Positions 33,190 through 44,136 of a stretch of DNA of 64,000 nt are shown here, one piece after another. Made by a program: the position numbers and the translations under genes. The notes below the pieces were generated by a model. It saw only the letters and a program-made list of their open reading frames with translations. It did not search any database and was not told the DNA's origin. The stretch covers positions 7,655,071 through 7,719,070 of the forward strand of contig JAJEKV010000047.1 in the NCBI GenBank assembly GCA_021234155.1, written 5' to 3'. Position 1 is the first letter of the stretch. Every line of letters begins with the position of its first letter. The stretch is from Isoetes taiwanensis (lineage: Eukaryota > Streptophyta > Lycopodiopsida > Isoetales > Isoetaceae).

Positions 33190-36100
33190 CAAGGCCATAC
33201 CTATCATCTTCAGTTTCGCTGCCGTCATCGACGTCATTCTCCCCTTCATACCCTTAATCTTAGTCTCCTTAAATTTGTTAGAATTGTTATTTTCTATTAG
33301 TTCCGCTGCGTCCTTCACAACTGACATTATTTTACTATTGATTTGGCAAACCTGTGAATCACTAGAGCCGCCGTCGTTGCCTTCATTTTCGGTTTCCCTG
33401 TTAATTAGTTCATTGTTAACCTGTGAATCTACTCTATTGTTGCTTGCATCACCCGCAATGTGGGCAAGGATATTCCCTAAGTTCGCCGCCATCCACGGTA
33501 CTTTGAGCAACCGGTTTTAGCGACCATTTGTTCATTCTTGCTTTCCTTATCGGTTGCCAGATTACTAGTTCCCTCTCCAGAAGCAACATCCACTTTCGAA
33601 TTGGACAAGTCTACGAGACTTTTGATTGCTGATGATTTCAGGTTGCCATAAGGGCCTTTAGGAGACTTGGCAAGCACATGCATGAGGAATGGTTCAAGAA
33701 AGTCTTTGGCCTGCTCATCACTCACAAAGCAGTGACATCTTCTTGCACCCATAAGAGCCTCTCGGGCAATATAACCTCCAACATGAAGCTCCAAGCAGGT
33801 TGTATCAATTGGAGCAAATGCCTCGACGAGGTAAGCGACCATAGGCGGGGAAATCCATTTTTATTTAAGGGGCCCTTCTCCTTAGTTTGTAGCTTCGTGC
33901 CGATTTCCCCACTTAGGAGGGGGTCCCGATCCTCATCCTCTTCTGACTCATCCTGTTCTGACTGATCCTGATCCGTATGAAAGAATATAGTTCTTAAGTC
34001 TGGATCATCTAGAAGAAAACATTCCCATGCACTGCTATTGTCACCCTTGGCCTTAGCAATATCATATTCCTCGTCTGACAGCATGGATATCATAATAAAG
34101 ATCACATGTGCCATCTTCCGTTCTGTTCGCAGCTCATTATCCTTAACATCATATATTAGGCATCCCTCCCTAATAACTTTGAGGCACTCCAGATCATGAG
34201 CAGCAGATAGTGCATGCAGATGTGACTCACCTGAAGGACAAACGATGACAATAGTGAAGGACCTCTCAGTTGTCAATCCTATACAGCTGGTAAAGAAGCT
34301 ACTGTAGTCCTTCTGGTTCATGCCCATATCTCCTCTCCCACCCCTGCTGTCCAACACAAAGAGTGATATATTTTTAAGGCCAGAAGTTGAATCTGGCAAG
34401 AGACCTTTGTACCCAATGGAGACTGAATACTGGACAGTGTCGTCTTCTCCAGTAATCTTCTTCACAAGGGCCACTTTTCTTCTCAACTCAGCCAGTACCT
34501 TAGGGGGTAGAGTCTCCTTATGTTTTGTATTTTTAGCCTTCCAATTCTTTAGGAAGTCCTTTGACCGAATACAAACTTCTTGATGTCATCATTCTTGACC
34601 TTGTATTTGTCCGACAAATCCAATTTCGGATAATGCCACATCCCCCGATAGCCTTTGTAACTTTCGGCTCCCTACGGTGACTTCATTGTCATTTACATCC
34701 TTTACATGGCTGCAGCACTCAACGAAGGACATCCTATCCTTGGTGAAAGCACCCTTCTTGTATAAGACTTCCTTCTTTAAGCACTGGTCTAAAACCCAAA
34801 TGGTCTCAGCGTCGTCTAGCCCCTGAGTCTTTCTCATCTCTGTCACATTCAAGTCAAAGATGCTTACATCAACAGGAGGCACCCTACCCATAGTATCGGC
34901 GGCTTCCCTTGTGCATAAGCGTCCCGAATTCATTCCACTTGAGCCATCTTGCCTCCTTACAAAACACAATCTTATCGAGGAGTCTTTGGTCGACTGTTTG
35001 GATGAGCTTTTCGAAAGGATCTGCAATGTCATCACCACCTTTTTTCTTTGATTTTCTTGCAGTCTTCTTCTTCTCCTGTATAATTATGTCTGCGACAGAG
35101 TCCGCTCCAGCAGCTTGAATGCCTCAGACTTTGACCCGCCCTCATGCGGTGGGCAATGGGCAGCCATATTCCACCCATTGTTGGCCGGGCGTGGCGGGTT
35201 GTTCCAGCGTATGGACTGCAATAGTAGACATTGAATCGATATCATAGAATAGAAACACGCCAAGGCGCGATTTGAATAGAATTGATGAAGAGAAAAATCA
35301 CGCTGGCGTGAAATGAATAAAGTTACTAATGCAATTCCGCGCCGGGCGTGCTTTCAAATCAAACCAATTCCGCGCCGGGCGTGTTTTCAAATCAATCGAA
35401 TTCCGCGCCGGCGTGTTTTCAAATCAATTGGTTGACTTGAAAACACGCTGGCGTGAATCGATTGATTCAAAACACCGCTGGCGTGGATTGGTTTGATTTG
35501 AAAGCGCTGGCGTGAATACAATTTATGAAACCAGGTTGATTACCTTTTGTATAGAAATGTCTTCCCCATTTCATTCAAAGTTGCACTAATCTCGACCAAA
35601 TCTGCGGTGAAGTATTGGCATCCAAGATCTGACACCTCCTATCGCGCATAGTGATTGTAGAACACTTTTTTGGCTGTTTGTTACGCCTTTGCTGATGATG
35701 GCCTTTTGTGCCTCAACGGAATCTTTGCCCGTCGATGATGACATATTTAATATCATCACTTGATAATAGCTCACGGGCGTTAGTCCACCACGGCCGAGCT
35801 TGTTGAGATCATATCCCAAGGTAGCACATCCGGCTGGCATAGGCATTTGACACGGATTACTAATCATGCTCTGAACAATCTCCATGGCATGTCTTTGGAT
35901 CATATCTCTGCTAACATAAATGGAGCTTGGTGAACGGATGAGGGACTTCACATGGATCGCAAAAGTTTCCTTAAGACCCAATGGATAATGGTCGTACACT
36001 TATTCAACTTGTTCATGGCCTCTAAATTTGCGCCACTCTGTCTGTTCATTCTCAAAAAGCGAAGCCTCCATGCCTTCGACAAGCTGCGGGTTGAACATTC

Positions 36101-36713
36101 TTCCCTAGATCTAGGACCCTTTTAGAAGCTTTCAAGTCAGCTAATTCCTAGCTTGCTTGCAAATAGTGACTTGGTGTCGGTTTAGTGAACATGCCTCTAC
36201 GCATACATTTGTAACCCCTTGGCAAATAGATATTGGCGTGGCGCTACATTGGTTGGCCAACCATACTTAAAACATGTCTCACCGTTCACATCTGTCTTCA
36301 TGAGCGTATCCTTGTATCGCGATAGCTCTGATTGAGTAAGTCCGAGCGAGATCTTTCTTACGCTTACGTGTAATCTCAAGAGCAATTTGCGGTTGGTGTC
36401 ATCCTCTTCCTCACAAGAGATTAGGATCCCTTGTTTGGCCATCTTATGCACTTCCTTTTTCCTCGAGAAGAGTTAAGTCGAGCTTGCCATTTGTCTTGGC
36501 AAGGTCAACGCATTCACTTTCGGCACCCTCGTCCATTTCCTCTTCGTGGGCGGTCGGTGGTTTGCTATAAGAATCGGCCCTTCATCATCTAAGGTGAGAT
36601 CATATGGTCTTGCATGCAAGGGTCGATGCGCCCTTGCTTTCTTGGCGGGGATTAGAACCCGAATTATTAGGGGTTTTCTTCCTCTTGAGCACGCGCAAAT
36701 GAAGATGAGCACT
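33190..36713 (-). pseudogene. Large unrecognised nuclear-type protein with methyltransferase-like segment, broken
   Basis: Long coding-like frames follow each other right to left. KRGRKPLIIRVLIPAKKARA (from about 36690) and VHKMAKQGILISCEEEDDTN (to 36197) come first, then FNPQLVEGMEASLFENEQTE (about 36080). YDHYPLGLKETFAIHVKSLI (to about 35586) ends with a GTAATC donor near 35550. After the palindrome cluster and an acceptor near 35218 come SIRWNNPPRPANNGW, a lysine-rich KKKTARKSKKKGG, and RVPPVDVSIFDLNVTEM. Next are FVLDSRGGRGDMGMNQ and an acidic tract DQSEQDESEEDEDRD. The last part, MVAYLVEAFAPIDTTCLELH followed by GGYIAREALMGARRCHCFVS, resembles the GG..A..A..GR..I..E segment of N6/N4 methyltransferases. 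Frame breaks occur near 34560, 35070, 33850 and 33500. The family is not recognised; function is unknown. Confidence 0.55.
35253..35519. repeat. Array of eight GC-core palindromes in a presumed intron
   Basis: Units at 35253-35273, 35293-35314, 35333-35361, 35366-35396, 35399-35429, 35432-35459, 35461-35489 and 35492-35519. The last six are about 31-33 bp apart. Three read AATTCCGCGCCGGGCGTG..TTTCAAATCAA and three are in the opposite orientation (TTGATTTGAAA..CGCTGGCGTGAAT). The two halves can pair with each other. It occupies the gap between two coding segments of the minus-strand gene. Confidence 0.9.
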
Positions 36714-36740
36714 TTTTAGAGTACTTTTCGAGAACAAGAG

Positions 36741-36798
36741 ATCACGCTTGGCGTGCATTTAAACCTAAATTAGTACAAATCACGCTTGGCGTGTTGGT
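36741..36798. repeat. Two palindromes beside a minus-strand exon
   Basis: GATCACGCTTGGCGTGCATT at 36741-36760 and AAATCACGCTTGGCGTGTTG at 36778-36797, just upstream of the coding segment that starts near 36713 (probable intron 1). Confidence 0.85.
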
Positions 36799-37120
36799 AT
36801 CTCCTATTATTGACCTTTATCGTTAATTTGAAACTAAATTATTTTGCATCCACATTTTAAGCTACATACCCTTCATGAATCCATATTTCACACTATTTAA
36901 CCTCATTGAACATTGCTATCTCCAACCTGCCTAACACCGCTATATTCTATATATAAAAAACAGAGCAAAATTATGTTCTCTGAATCGGACAATCGAGCAT
37001 TAAATCGATGTTAATACTTAAAATTCATGCAAAGCATATTATCAAGGCAAGGAAATATCTCAAATTCATGCAAGCATAATACTCTCCACCACGGTGTATA
37101 TTACGTGGCAAATTAAATAC

Positions 37121-37335
37121 CTTGAATAGGGTTACGTGTATTACGTGTATTACGATCAACGTCCTCAAAACTTGAGAAGAGCCGGGGTTTAGAGATTCCT
37201 CTTCCACCGCTTCCCTCTGCCCGTCCGCCTCGACCTCGATTAAGCTTTAGAAGACATCTCTGAGTAAGCCTAGTAGCAGTCGGAAGGTCGCTTCGGATCT
37301 GGCCTTTCGAGTTGCTTTCGAAGAAATAGCTTTTT
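37121..37335 (-). CDS. RGG-rich exon, probable 5' exon of the minus-strand gene
   Basis: An AG acceptor-like site at 37336-37337 and a GTATTT donor at 37120 bound an open segment with RLNRGRGGRAEGSGGRGISK and PRLFSSFEDVDRNTRNTRNP. RGG-type tracts bind nucleic acid. The exon lies in the right place and direction to precede KRGRKPLIIR at 36713, with an AT-rich intron of about 400 bp. Whether the initiator Met is in this exon or upstream is unclear. Confidence 0.4.
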
Positions 37336-37481
37336 CTACAATGAGAAATAGAAATTTGAATTTCAAGAAAACACAAAATCACGGTTTGAAATATTCTTGA
37401 CACATACAAATAATAATGACGAAGACCCGTCCGCCGACTTCTTTCATTAAGTTTTTAAAAACCAATCTACCCAAAAAGTAT

Positions 37482-37502
37482 CCCGCCAAATTTATCCCGC
37501 CT
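37482..37502. promoter_or_regulatory. Pair of E2F-like sites
   Basis: TCCCGCCAAA (37482-37491) and TCCCGCC (37496-37502) match the E2F core TTTSSCGC on one or other strand. They lie about 150 bp upstream of the RGG exon and about 110 bp from an ATG on the plus strand (37612) that is followed by a GTACTC donor-like site. This suggests a cell-cycle-type promoter between divergent genes; the plus-strand gene is cut off by the repeats that begin near 37700. Confidence 0.4.
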
Positions 37503-37702
37503 AAACGTAGTTAACCTAATCTTTCTTCTAATTCGAATTTTCCCGACCGCCAGAGTTTCCATAGCCTTGACTTCTCAAATCAACTTGGAGACTCAAATCG
37601 ACTTCTCAAGAATGGCTCTGATTACGGTACTCATCTCATTCCAATAGCTTGAACATTAATTTCCAATAGTAGGTGTCTGAATAGCAATTTTCTGCAGTGT
37701 CG

Positions 37703-37881
37703 AAGATGCAATGGTTCTATGGCAACATAGAACCATCATTCTTGGAGAAGACGGGCCTTTTTTGGAACGTCTATTTTTTCCATAAGATCTTTTTTTACAG
37801 GTTATATATCTCATTAGTTCTAGGCATTCATCATCGGCCTTCCTCTTGAGCGTTCTATCTTTTTGTGTTTTGTCTTCCTAC
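37703..37881 (+). repeat. Repeat block R, copy A
   Basis: Almost identical to 40851-41030 over about 180 bp, from ATGCAATGGTTCTATGG to TTTTGTCTTCCTAC, and present in reverse at 42049-42220 and partly at 47374-47425. The identity suggests recent spread. Confidence 0.9.
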
Positions 37882-39969
37882 TTTTGTTTTGTTTTAGTAT
37901 CTAGTTTTCTCCTAGTTTATATGTTGTTTGGTAGATATATAGATTAGCTTATGAGGTATGCTTGGTTAGTCTAGATTTTTCGGAGTTCTTATGGTTTGAT
38001 AGGATGTTAGCTTAGTGTAAACTAGTGTGAGGTATGCTTTGTTAGCTTAGCTTTGCGTAGTTGCTTTAGATTCCGTTTGCTTTCCAGCTTCTTGTATTCT
38101 ACAAATAAGATATGTGTTTTTTCATCTTTTTTACTCGTGTATTTCTCTCGTACTATTCTTTCTACTTTGTTCCAGCTTCTTGTATCCTAGAAATCCAATT
38201 CTGTGCTTTTTAATCTTCTATACTCTTCCTTGATTTGACTCAGATTGGGATATCTTCATTTGCTTATCTTTCCTGAGTACATCCTTCCCTTTCTATGCCG
38301 TTTCTACCAATTCAATCCAAGAAAGATGCGAACAAATCTTTTATTGGCTTGCTTGTTGGACAAATTATCGAAGGTTGCAATGTGCGGGATTCAATCAGTA
38401 CTTGTTTCTTCATTTCCATAGCAGATCTTGCAATCCTAGCCCAAAAGCAATTGATCTTAGCTTCTCCATTTCCAAAGCAGATCTTGCAATCCTAGCCCAA
38501 AAGCAATTGATATTAGCCTCTTCTGGACCTAGCAAGCTTCAACGTGGAGCTGCTTTGGATCTTTTAGCCTACCTTTTTTGGACTTTCCAAAAAAGAATAA
38601 CATGTTCTATTTTTATTGTTTCTATTTTTGTCTTGAGTCTGCTATTCCTTCTGTCTCACCGATTGCAACATCTATTTTTGCCCATCTTTTTCTTGTTCTT
38701 CTCTTGTGGCTGCTATTAGTTAGCTCTTGTAAGATATCCGGCTTCAGCCTGCTCAGGAGCCTACAATGCATCATATACCCAGGCTTATTCAGTGGCGTTT
38801 ACTCTGAATTTTTGCTGATGGCAGAGTTCTGTGACCCGATTTTGCTCTAGATTACGGCTTTCTGGCTTCCTCACACAATTTCGCCCTATTATAGGGTTGT
38901 TTCTTCAAAGATCTGGCTTGGTCTGGACTGTTTTTGATCTGTGACAGCCCAGTCTGTCATAGCTTCGTTCTTTATTTCCTGTGCTAGTGCATTCTTGGCT
39001 GTGATAGCTCCCCCATCTATGAGCCGTTACCTTTTTTTTTTTCCAGCATCTAGGCCTTCTGTTCATAGTCTTCTAGCTCTGTGGTATTCTCTGTGCTGCT
39101 TCTGGACACTAAATTTTAGCAGAGTCGTATCTTCTGCAACACGCCCATAATTCTATCCATGGGGTGAAGAGGCTTTTGTAAAAGCCCACAGAGAGGACAA
39201 ACCGACTTTTCATTCAGGAATACCTGGAATTCACCCGTTGATGTTTCATGCCAGCCTTTTTTGTTACATTTTTTGTTACAGTCCAATCTATGGTAGAAAA
39301 AATCACATATCTATTTCGTGGCCCCTAGGATATTTCAAAATATATACATAGATAGAATGATTACCTAAGTTTTCCTTGTCATTTTAATGGTTCTATGGCT
39401 GACTTTTTGTCAATTCACTCTTTGCTTGCATAAGGTAGTCTAAAGCCGGCCTATTAACTATAAACAACCTACCATAAGGTAGTCTCAAGCCGATCTTCAT
39501 TCTTTGCGTTTCTTTTTGTCACTCGTTTTGGACTTTAATTTTTAAATTAGCTCATACCATCATTTCATTTTTTATTCTAGTCTTTTTAAGCAATTTCTTC
39601 AAATTTGCTTCAAGTTGCTTAATGTAGTGCCCAGATAAGAGGACCACGGCATGGCCATAGCTCCATTGATCTTCTCCTGGTCATGTAGATGTAAGTGCTA
39701 GTCGCTATAGCATAGGATCTCCAATCAGCACCGCCCTCCCTTTGTTTTCATACTTGTCATAGCCTCCATATCGTTCAGTGTTGTTTAACATATTGATATA
39801 TTCGTAAGCTTTTATATCCCATGGCATGTTATATCACAAGACCTCTGATAGCCAGACGACCTTCTCTTTTTGTAATCCGAATTCTAATCGGTACATTGCA
39901 AAGCTATCAGAAGTTAATCCGTTGTTGCTGTTGCTAGTTTACATCATTCTTTGCTTTGCTTTTGGTGTA
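37882..39969. other. T-rich spacer without a supported gene
   Basis: Contains a tandem duplication of about 55 bp at 38415-38525 (AGCAGATCTTGCAATCCTAG, twice). Strand-asymmetric T-richness fits the interior of the repeat family. Several short hydrophobic frames are by-products of the T-rich composition. Confidence 0.5.
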
Positions 39970-40200
39970 TCAACCAATTGTCTCCTAGATTTTATGGTTG
40001 GACCTTAGGTTGTTGTCTCATTAACTCAATTCGAACTTACCCAAATCATATGCATATTTTTGTTCTAATTGACTTTTTGTCTGATTCCATATGTCATAAC
40101 TTTCTTCTTGGTATATGGTTGGACCTTAGGTTGGTGTCTCATTGATCCAAATTGGAATTTGCCCAAGACCATATATCATATTTTTGTTCTAATTGACCAA
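39970..40200 (+). repeat. Two tandem copies of a 120-150 bp unit
   Basis: TATGGTTGGACCTTAGGTTG and ATTTTTGTTCTAATTGAC occur twice here. The same pair is repeated in reverse at 43035-43215. Confidence 0.85.
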
Positions 40201-40669
40201 AGTTTGAACTTATCAAAAACCGTATTTCATATTTCTCAATGTTTATTTCTAGAGTTGAGCTCATAAAGTTTTGTTCTGGACGCCTTTGCCTTCATAATTT
40301 TTTCATTGAAGCATGCGCCTTTCTTAGATATTAACTGTATTCTCATAACGTTTTCACTCCAACACCACAGTTTTATTCTGGATATTTTCGCCCCAAATCT
40401 ATAGTTTTATTCTGGGTGTTTTCACGTTCTCAGCCTTCTCATAACATTTTTCGGGGTTCATGCCCTATTCGTAGATTTGGTATAGGATTTTCTCTCTCCC
40501 TTTGTGATTGATTTTATTTTGCTGAAGATGATAATACCTTAAGTTGCACGGAAGTTCATGTTTCTTGTTTCCCTTTGTTCATAATTCATGACCAGGATGT
40601 CTTTAAGCTAAGTCTTTGATTTGGTTCTGGAAGCAGTCTTTTCGTCTGCAAATCCTTTATTTTTTATTC

Positions 40670-41230
40670 TTTCCCTTTTTCTTTCTTGATGTTTGTTGAC
40701 TTATTTTTCTCCTTTTGTCTTGTCTTGCATCTCGTCTTTCTTTTCTCGCTAGATTTTCCTGCCACCTACCATTGCACCTAGGATTTATGAGGTGGAGTGT
40801 TCCTCTTCTTTCGGCCATGTGATGTTGTTTTTGCTAGAAGAGTCTTCCCAAGAATGCAATGGTTCTATGGCAACATAGAACCATCATTCTTGGAGAAGAC
40901 GGGCCTTTTTTGGAACGTCTATTTTTTCCATAAGATCTTTTTTTACAGGTTATATATCTCATTAGTTCTAGGCATTCATCATCGGCCTTCCTCTTGAGCG
41001 TTCTATCTTTTTGTGTTTTGTCTTCCTACTTTCCCACCCTCCCATGCCCTCTTGCAATATTTGGTCTTTTATTTTATTTTTTATTTTTACTTTTATTTTT
41101 CCCCATCTTGTTTGCTTATGTTTCCTTCATTTGTAATTTATGGGCGGATGTTCTTCCCTGCCTTAGTTGCATTTGATATCTTTCATCTAGACAGATGTTC
41201 TTCCCCGCTCCGTTTTTGTGTTGAGTTATT
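40670..41230 (+). repeat. Left arm of a large inverted repeat
   Basis: About 550 bp that recurs in reverse complement at 41880-42430, with a spacer of about 650 bp. It contains the hairpin AAGAATG..ATGGTTCTATG (40853-40893) and repeat block R. The match is strongest at 40780-41040. Confidence 0.9.
40853..40893. repeat. Near-perfect 41 nt hairpin
   Basis: ATGGTTCTATG and CATAGAACCAT form an 11-bp stem around GCAA; an outer AAGAATG/CATTCTT stem extends it with one small bulge. The same hairpin is at 42186-42226, and its inner stem is at about 37711-37736. Confidence 0.9.
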
Positions 41231-41302
41231 TGGATGGATGTTCTTCCCGCACTAGTTTCGCGGGGCGTCATTCCCCGGCTAAGGCGGATGTTCTTCCCCG
41301 TC
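41144..41302 (+). repeat. Four spaced copies of GGATGTTCTTCCC
   Basis: Copies near 41147, 41193, 41237 and 41286 are 44-49 bp apart, each followed by CGC- or CTG-type words. Two copies recur in reverse in the right arm near 41886 and 41934. Confidence 0.8.
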
Positions 41303-41526
41303 CCTTCGCTTTTGCTCATTTTATATGGGTGGCTTACTCAGTTCTTGCTTCATATTGAAGTGGAAATATTTTCTCATATGCTTGTTTATGGATTTTTGAC
41401 ATGACTAATGGTTCTTTAACGTGTTTGGATTTCAAGTTTTTGTTCTTTTAGATCTATTCAAATTAGCATTTGAATTCGGCCATGGCATCATGACTATGGA
41501 CATCTATTTCAAGCCGCATTCGTGGT

Positions 41527-41755
41527 GGAGCCATGGCTTCATAACTATAAATGAATTTTCAATGGCTTCTCACTCTGTCAAGCTATCATGGCGATTTGGA
41601 GTTTGCGATTGTTAGGTGAAGACTGCGGATGCACAAGGATATTTGGCTTCATAACTATGGATGAATTTTCAACGGCTTCTGATTCTATTAAGTTATCATG
41701 GCCATTTGGAGTTTGCAATTGTTATGGGAAGACTGCGGATGCACAAGGATTATTG
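41527..41755 (+). repeat. Tandem duplication of about 113 bp at the centre of the inverted repeat
   Basis: Two copies begin GGCTTCATAACTAT (41536 and 41648) and end GACTGCGGATGCACAAGGAT. They lie in the spacer between the two arms. Confidence 0.85.
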
Positions 41756-41879
41756 TCAATGATGGTTGGATGATGCACTGTGTGGCTCCTAGTCTGTTAT
41801 TTATCTCCATGGTTTTCCTCGAAAACCCGAAAGGGCGGGGTTTTTATTCCAGTTGATAAATATCTGACTTTGAGATTGA

Positions 41880-42430
41880 TTGCGGGGAAGAACATCTGCC
41901 TAGAAGAAAGATATCAAATGCAACTAAGGCAAGGAAGAACATCCGTCCATAAATACAAATGAAGGAAACATAAACAAATGAAGTGAGGAAATAATACCAC
42001 ACATTCCACGTATATCGCAAAAGGGCATGGGAGGGTGGGAAAGTAGGAAGGCAAAACACAAAAAGATGGAACGCTCAAAAGGAAGGCCGATGATGAAAAC
42101 CTAGAACTGATGAGATATATAATCCGTAAAAAAGATCTTATGGCAAAAATAGACGTTCCAAAAAAGGGCCTGTCTTCTCCAAGAATGATGGTTCTATGTT
42201 GCCATAGAACCATTGCATTCTTGGGAAGACTCTTCTAGCAAAAACAACAACAACATACGGCCGAAAGAAGAGGAACACTCCACGTTATAAACCCTAGGTG
42301 CAATGATAGATGGCAGGAAAATCTCGTGAGAAAAGAAAAGATGAGATGCAAAACAAGACAATAGGAGAAAAAGAAGTCAAGGAACATCAAGAAAGAAAAA
42401 ATAATAATAAATAAATAAATAAATAAAAAA
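41880..42430 (-). repeat. Right arm of the large inverted repeat
   Basis: Reverse complement of 40670-41230, with scattered differences such as CTGTC for CCGTC. An AATA/AAATA microsatellite at 42402-42432 marks its outer limit. Weaker matches to the left side continue to about 43470 in a rearranged order. Confidence 0.9.
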
Positions 42431-44060
42431 TAAAGGGAGAAAATGAAAAATAAATCTTTTTGAGAAACATGCTACATCAAATTGAATAAGAGGGAAAGAA
42501 GCTCAAAGCGTTTTAAATGCAAAGAAGTTAAAGCAAGATCCATGGAATTTGAGCACTGTGCAGACCCTAGCAATGTTAAAGCCAAAGGAAAAATATATAG
42601 AAAAGATTGGGTAGTGGCCAAGTTCATTTGAAGTATAAATGGGGTCTAGATGGCATGAATTTGGCATATCGAAGGAGGAAGACGGGTAGTATTGAACAAG
42701 GAAGAGAATATATGGGAAAATATTGGGTCTAAGATGCTTTGCCATGGCATAACACATATGGAAATTTATAAAGGCACAAAAGTTTTTGATAGTACGATTC
42801 AACATCGTATCAAAGAGATATCCACCATTGTTTAAAAGGTCAAACCCAACAAATAAAAAACAAGATGCAAGGGAAAAAACATGGAAAAAATAATGCGCAC
42901 TTAGGGAAAATATAATTTAAGAAAAATAACGTGCGCGTCTTCAAATTCGAGCAAAGATACTTTCAACATATTAGCAAATACTAAACCCAATGAAACCAAA
43001 CCTAAAAAGATAGGAAATATGGCTTTGGGAAAAATCTAACTTGAGTCAATTAGAACAAAATATGAAATATGGTCATGGGCAAGTTCGAATTGAGTCCATG
43101 AGATAACAACCTAAGGTCCAACCATGTAATTTAGGAGACAATATAAAATATGGTCATGAGCAAGTTCGAATTGAGTCGATGAGATAACAACCTAAGGTCC
43201 AACCATGTAATCTAGGAGACACTTGTTTCGAACTCTATGAATGGGGTATGGTTCATGGAAAATATTATGAAATGTCTAGAGTAAAAATTCTAAGAACGCA
43301 AAAAATATCTAGAATAAAACTATGGTTCTAGAGATAAAAATTTTAGAATAAAACTATGCCCTTGGAGTCAAACGTTAGGAGAGATAATATAAATTATGGT
43401 TTGACATCTAGTCTAGAATAAAACTATGGCCTCCGATAACTTTGAACCAGAATAAAACTATAGTTCCCAACAGTCCAAAGTGGGTCACTGGGTTAACAAA
43501 TCAGGTTCCAACTAGAAAACTAAAGAGACATTAGAGAAAGTAAATGACAGAAATAAATCAGTATGATATAAAATAAATGAACAAGACAGGCCGAAACATG
43601 TATTGCAATAACGGCATAGCTTAATCGGTTAACACATGAGGTTTAAAAGCTCTGAAACCTAGAGCAATTCTACAAGCAATTCTGAAGCAAACAAGACAAA
43701 AAACATGCAAAGGGTTAAAGACTAGATAGACATTCTTTACCCATTTAATATTTAAATATACTTAAGCACTAGGCTGTCTGAGATTGATAAGAGAAATAAT
43801 CTTAAGGTATTAATGATTCTGACCATAGCTAGACAACTTAGCAAATAATCTACACATAGTTAGAAGAAGGAAAATAGGAAGATAAAACGCAAAAGAATGC
43901 TCAAGAAACCATCCAAAATTGATCCAGGTGCAGTGAGAGAGCAAAGAAACATTTCTGCAAAGCCAAAAACATACGGCATGATGGATCCAATAAGATGCAT
44001 TCTGTGTCAATGGTACAAGAGAAGGTTGCGAAGTCAAAAAAAAAAAATTATAGTTGCAGA
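42431..44060. other. A-rich repeat-derived region without an intact gene
   Basis: Contains the reversed 43035-43215 units and AGAATAAAACTAT words (about 43310-43460) that mirror the ATAGTTTTATTCT words at 40370-40420. The 112-codon frame at 43897-44235 is basic and low in complexity and overlaps divergent copies of block R; I do not call it a gene. Confidence 0.5.
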
Positions 44061-44136
44061 AGCATTTGCCTCAGGGAAAACTACGAAGAGCATTTGCCTC
44101 AGAGAAAACTACGAAAAGCATTTGCCTCAGAGTGAA
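44061..44136 (+). repeat. Three 28 bp tandem repeats
   Basis: AGCATTTGCCTCAGRGAAAA starts at 44061, 44089 and 44117 with exact 28 bp spacing. Confidence 0.85.

Noticed and set aside
35333-35519. CRISPR-like array of regularly spaced repeats
   Set aside because: The spacers are not distinct from the repeats, half of the units are inverted, and the setting is a plant gene intron. It is a palindrome array, not a CRISPR.
41013-41255. Hydrophobic plus-strand ORFs in 38295-41255 suggesting membrane proteins
   Set aside because: T-rich composition alone gives F/L/S-rich frames, and the inverted copy does not preserve them.
43612-43680. tRNA gene suggested by an A-box-like TAGCTTAATCGG
   Set aside because: No B box or acceptor-stem pairing follows within tRNA distance.
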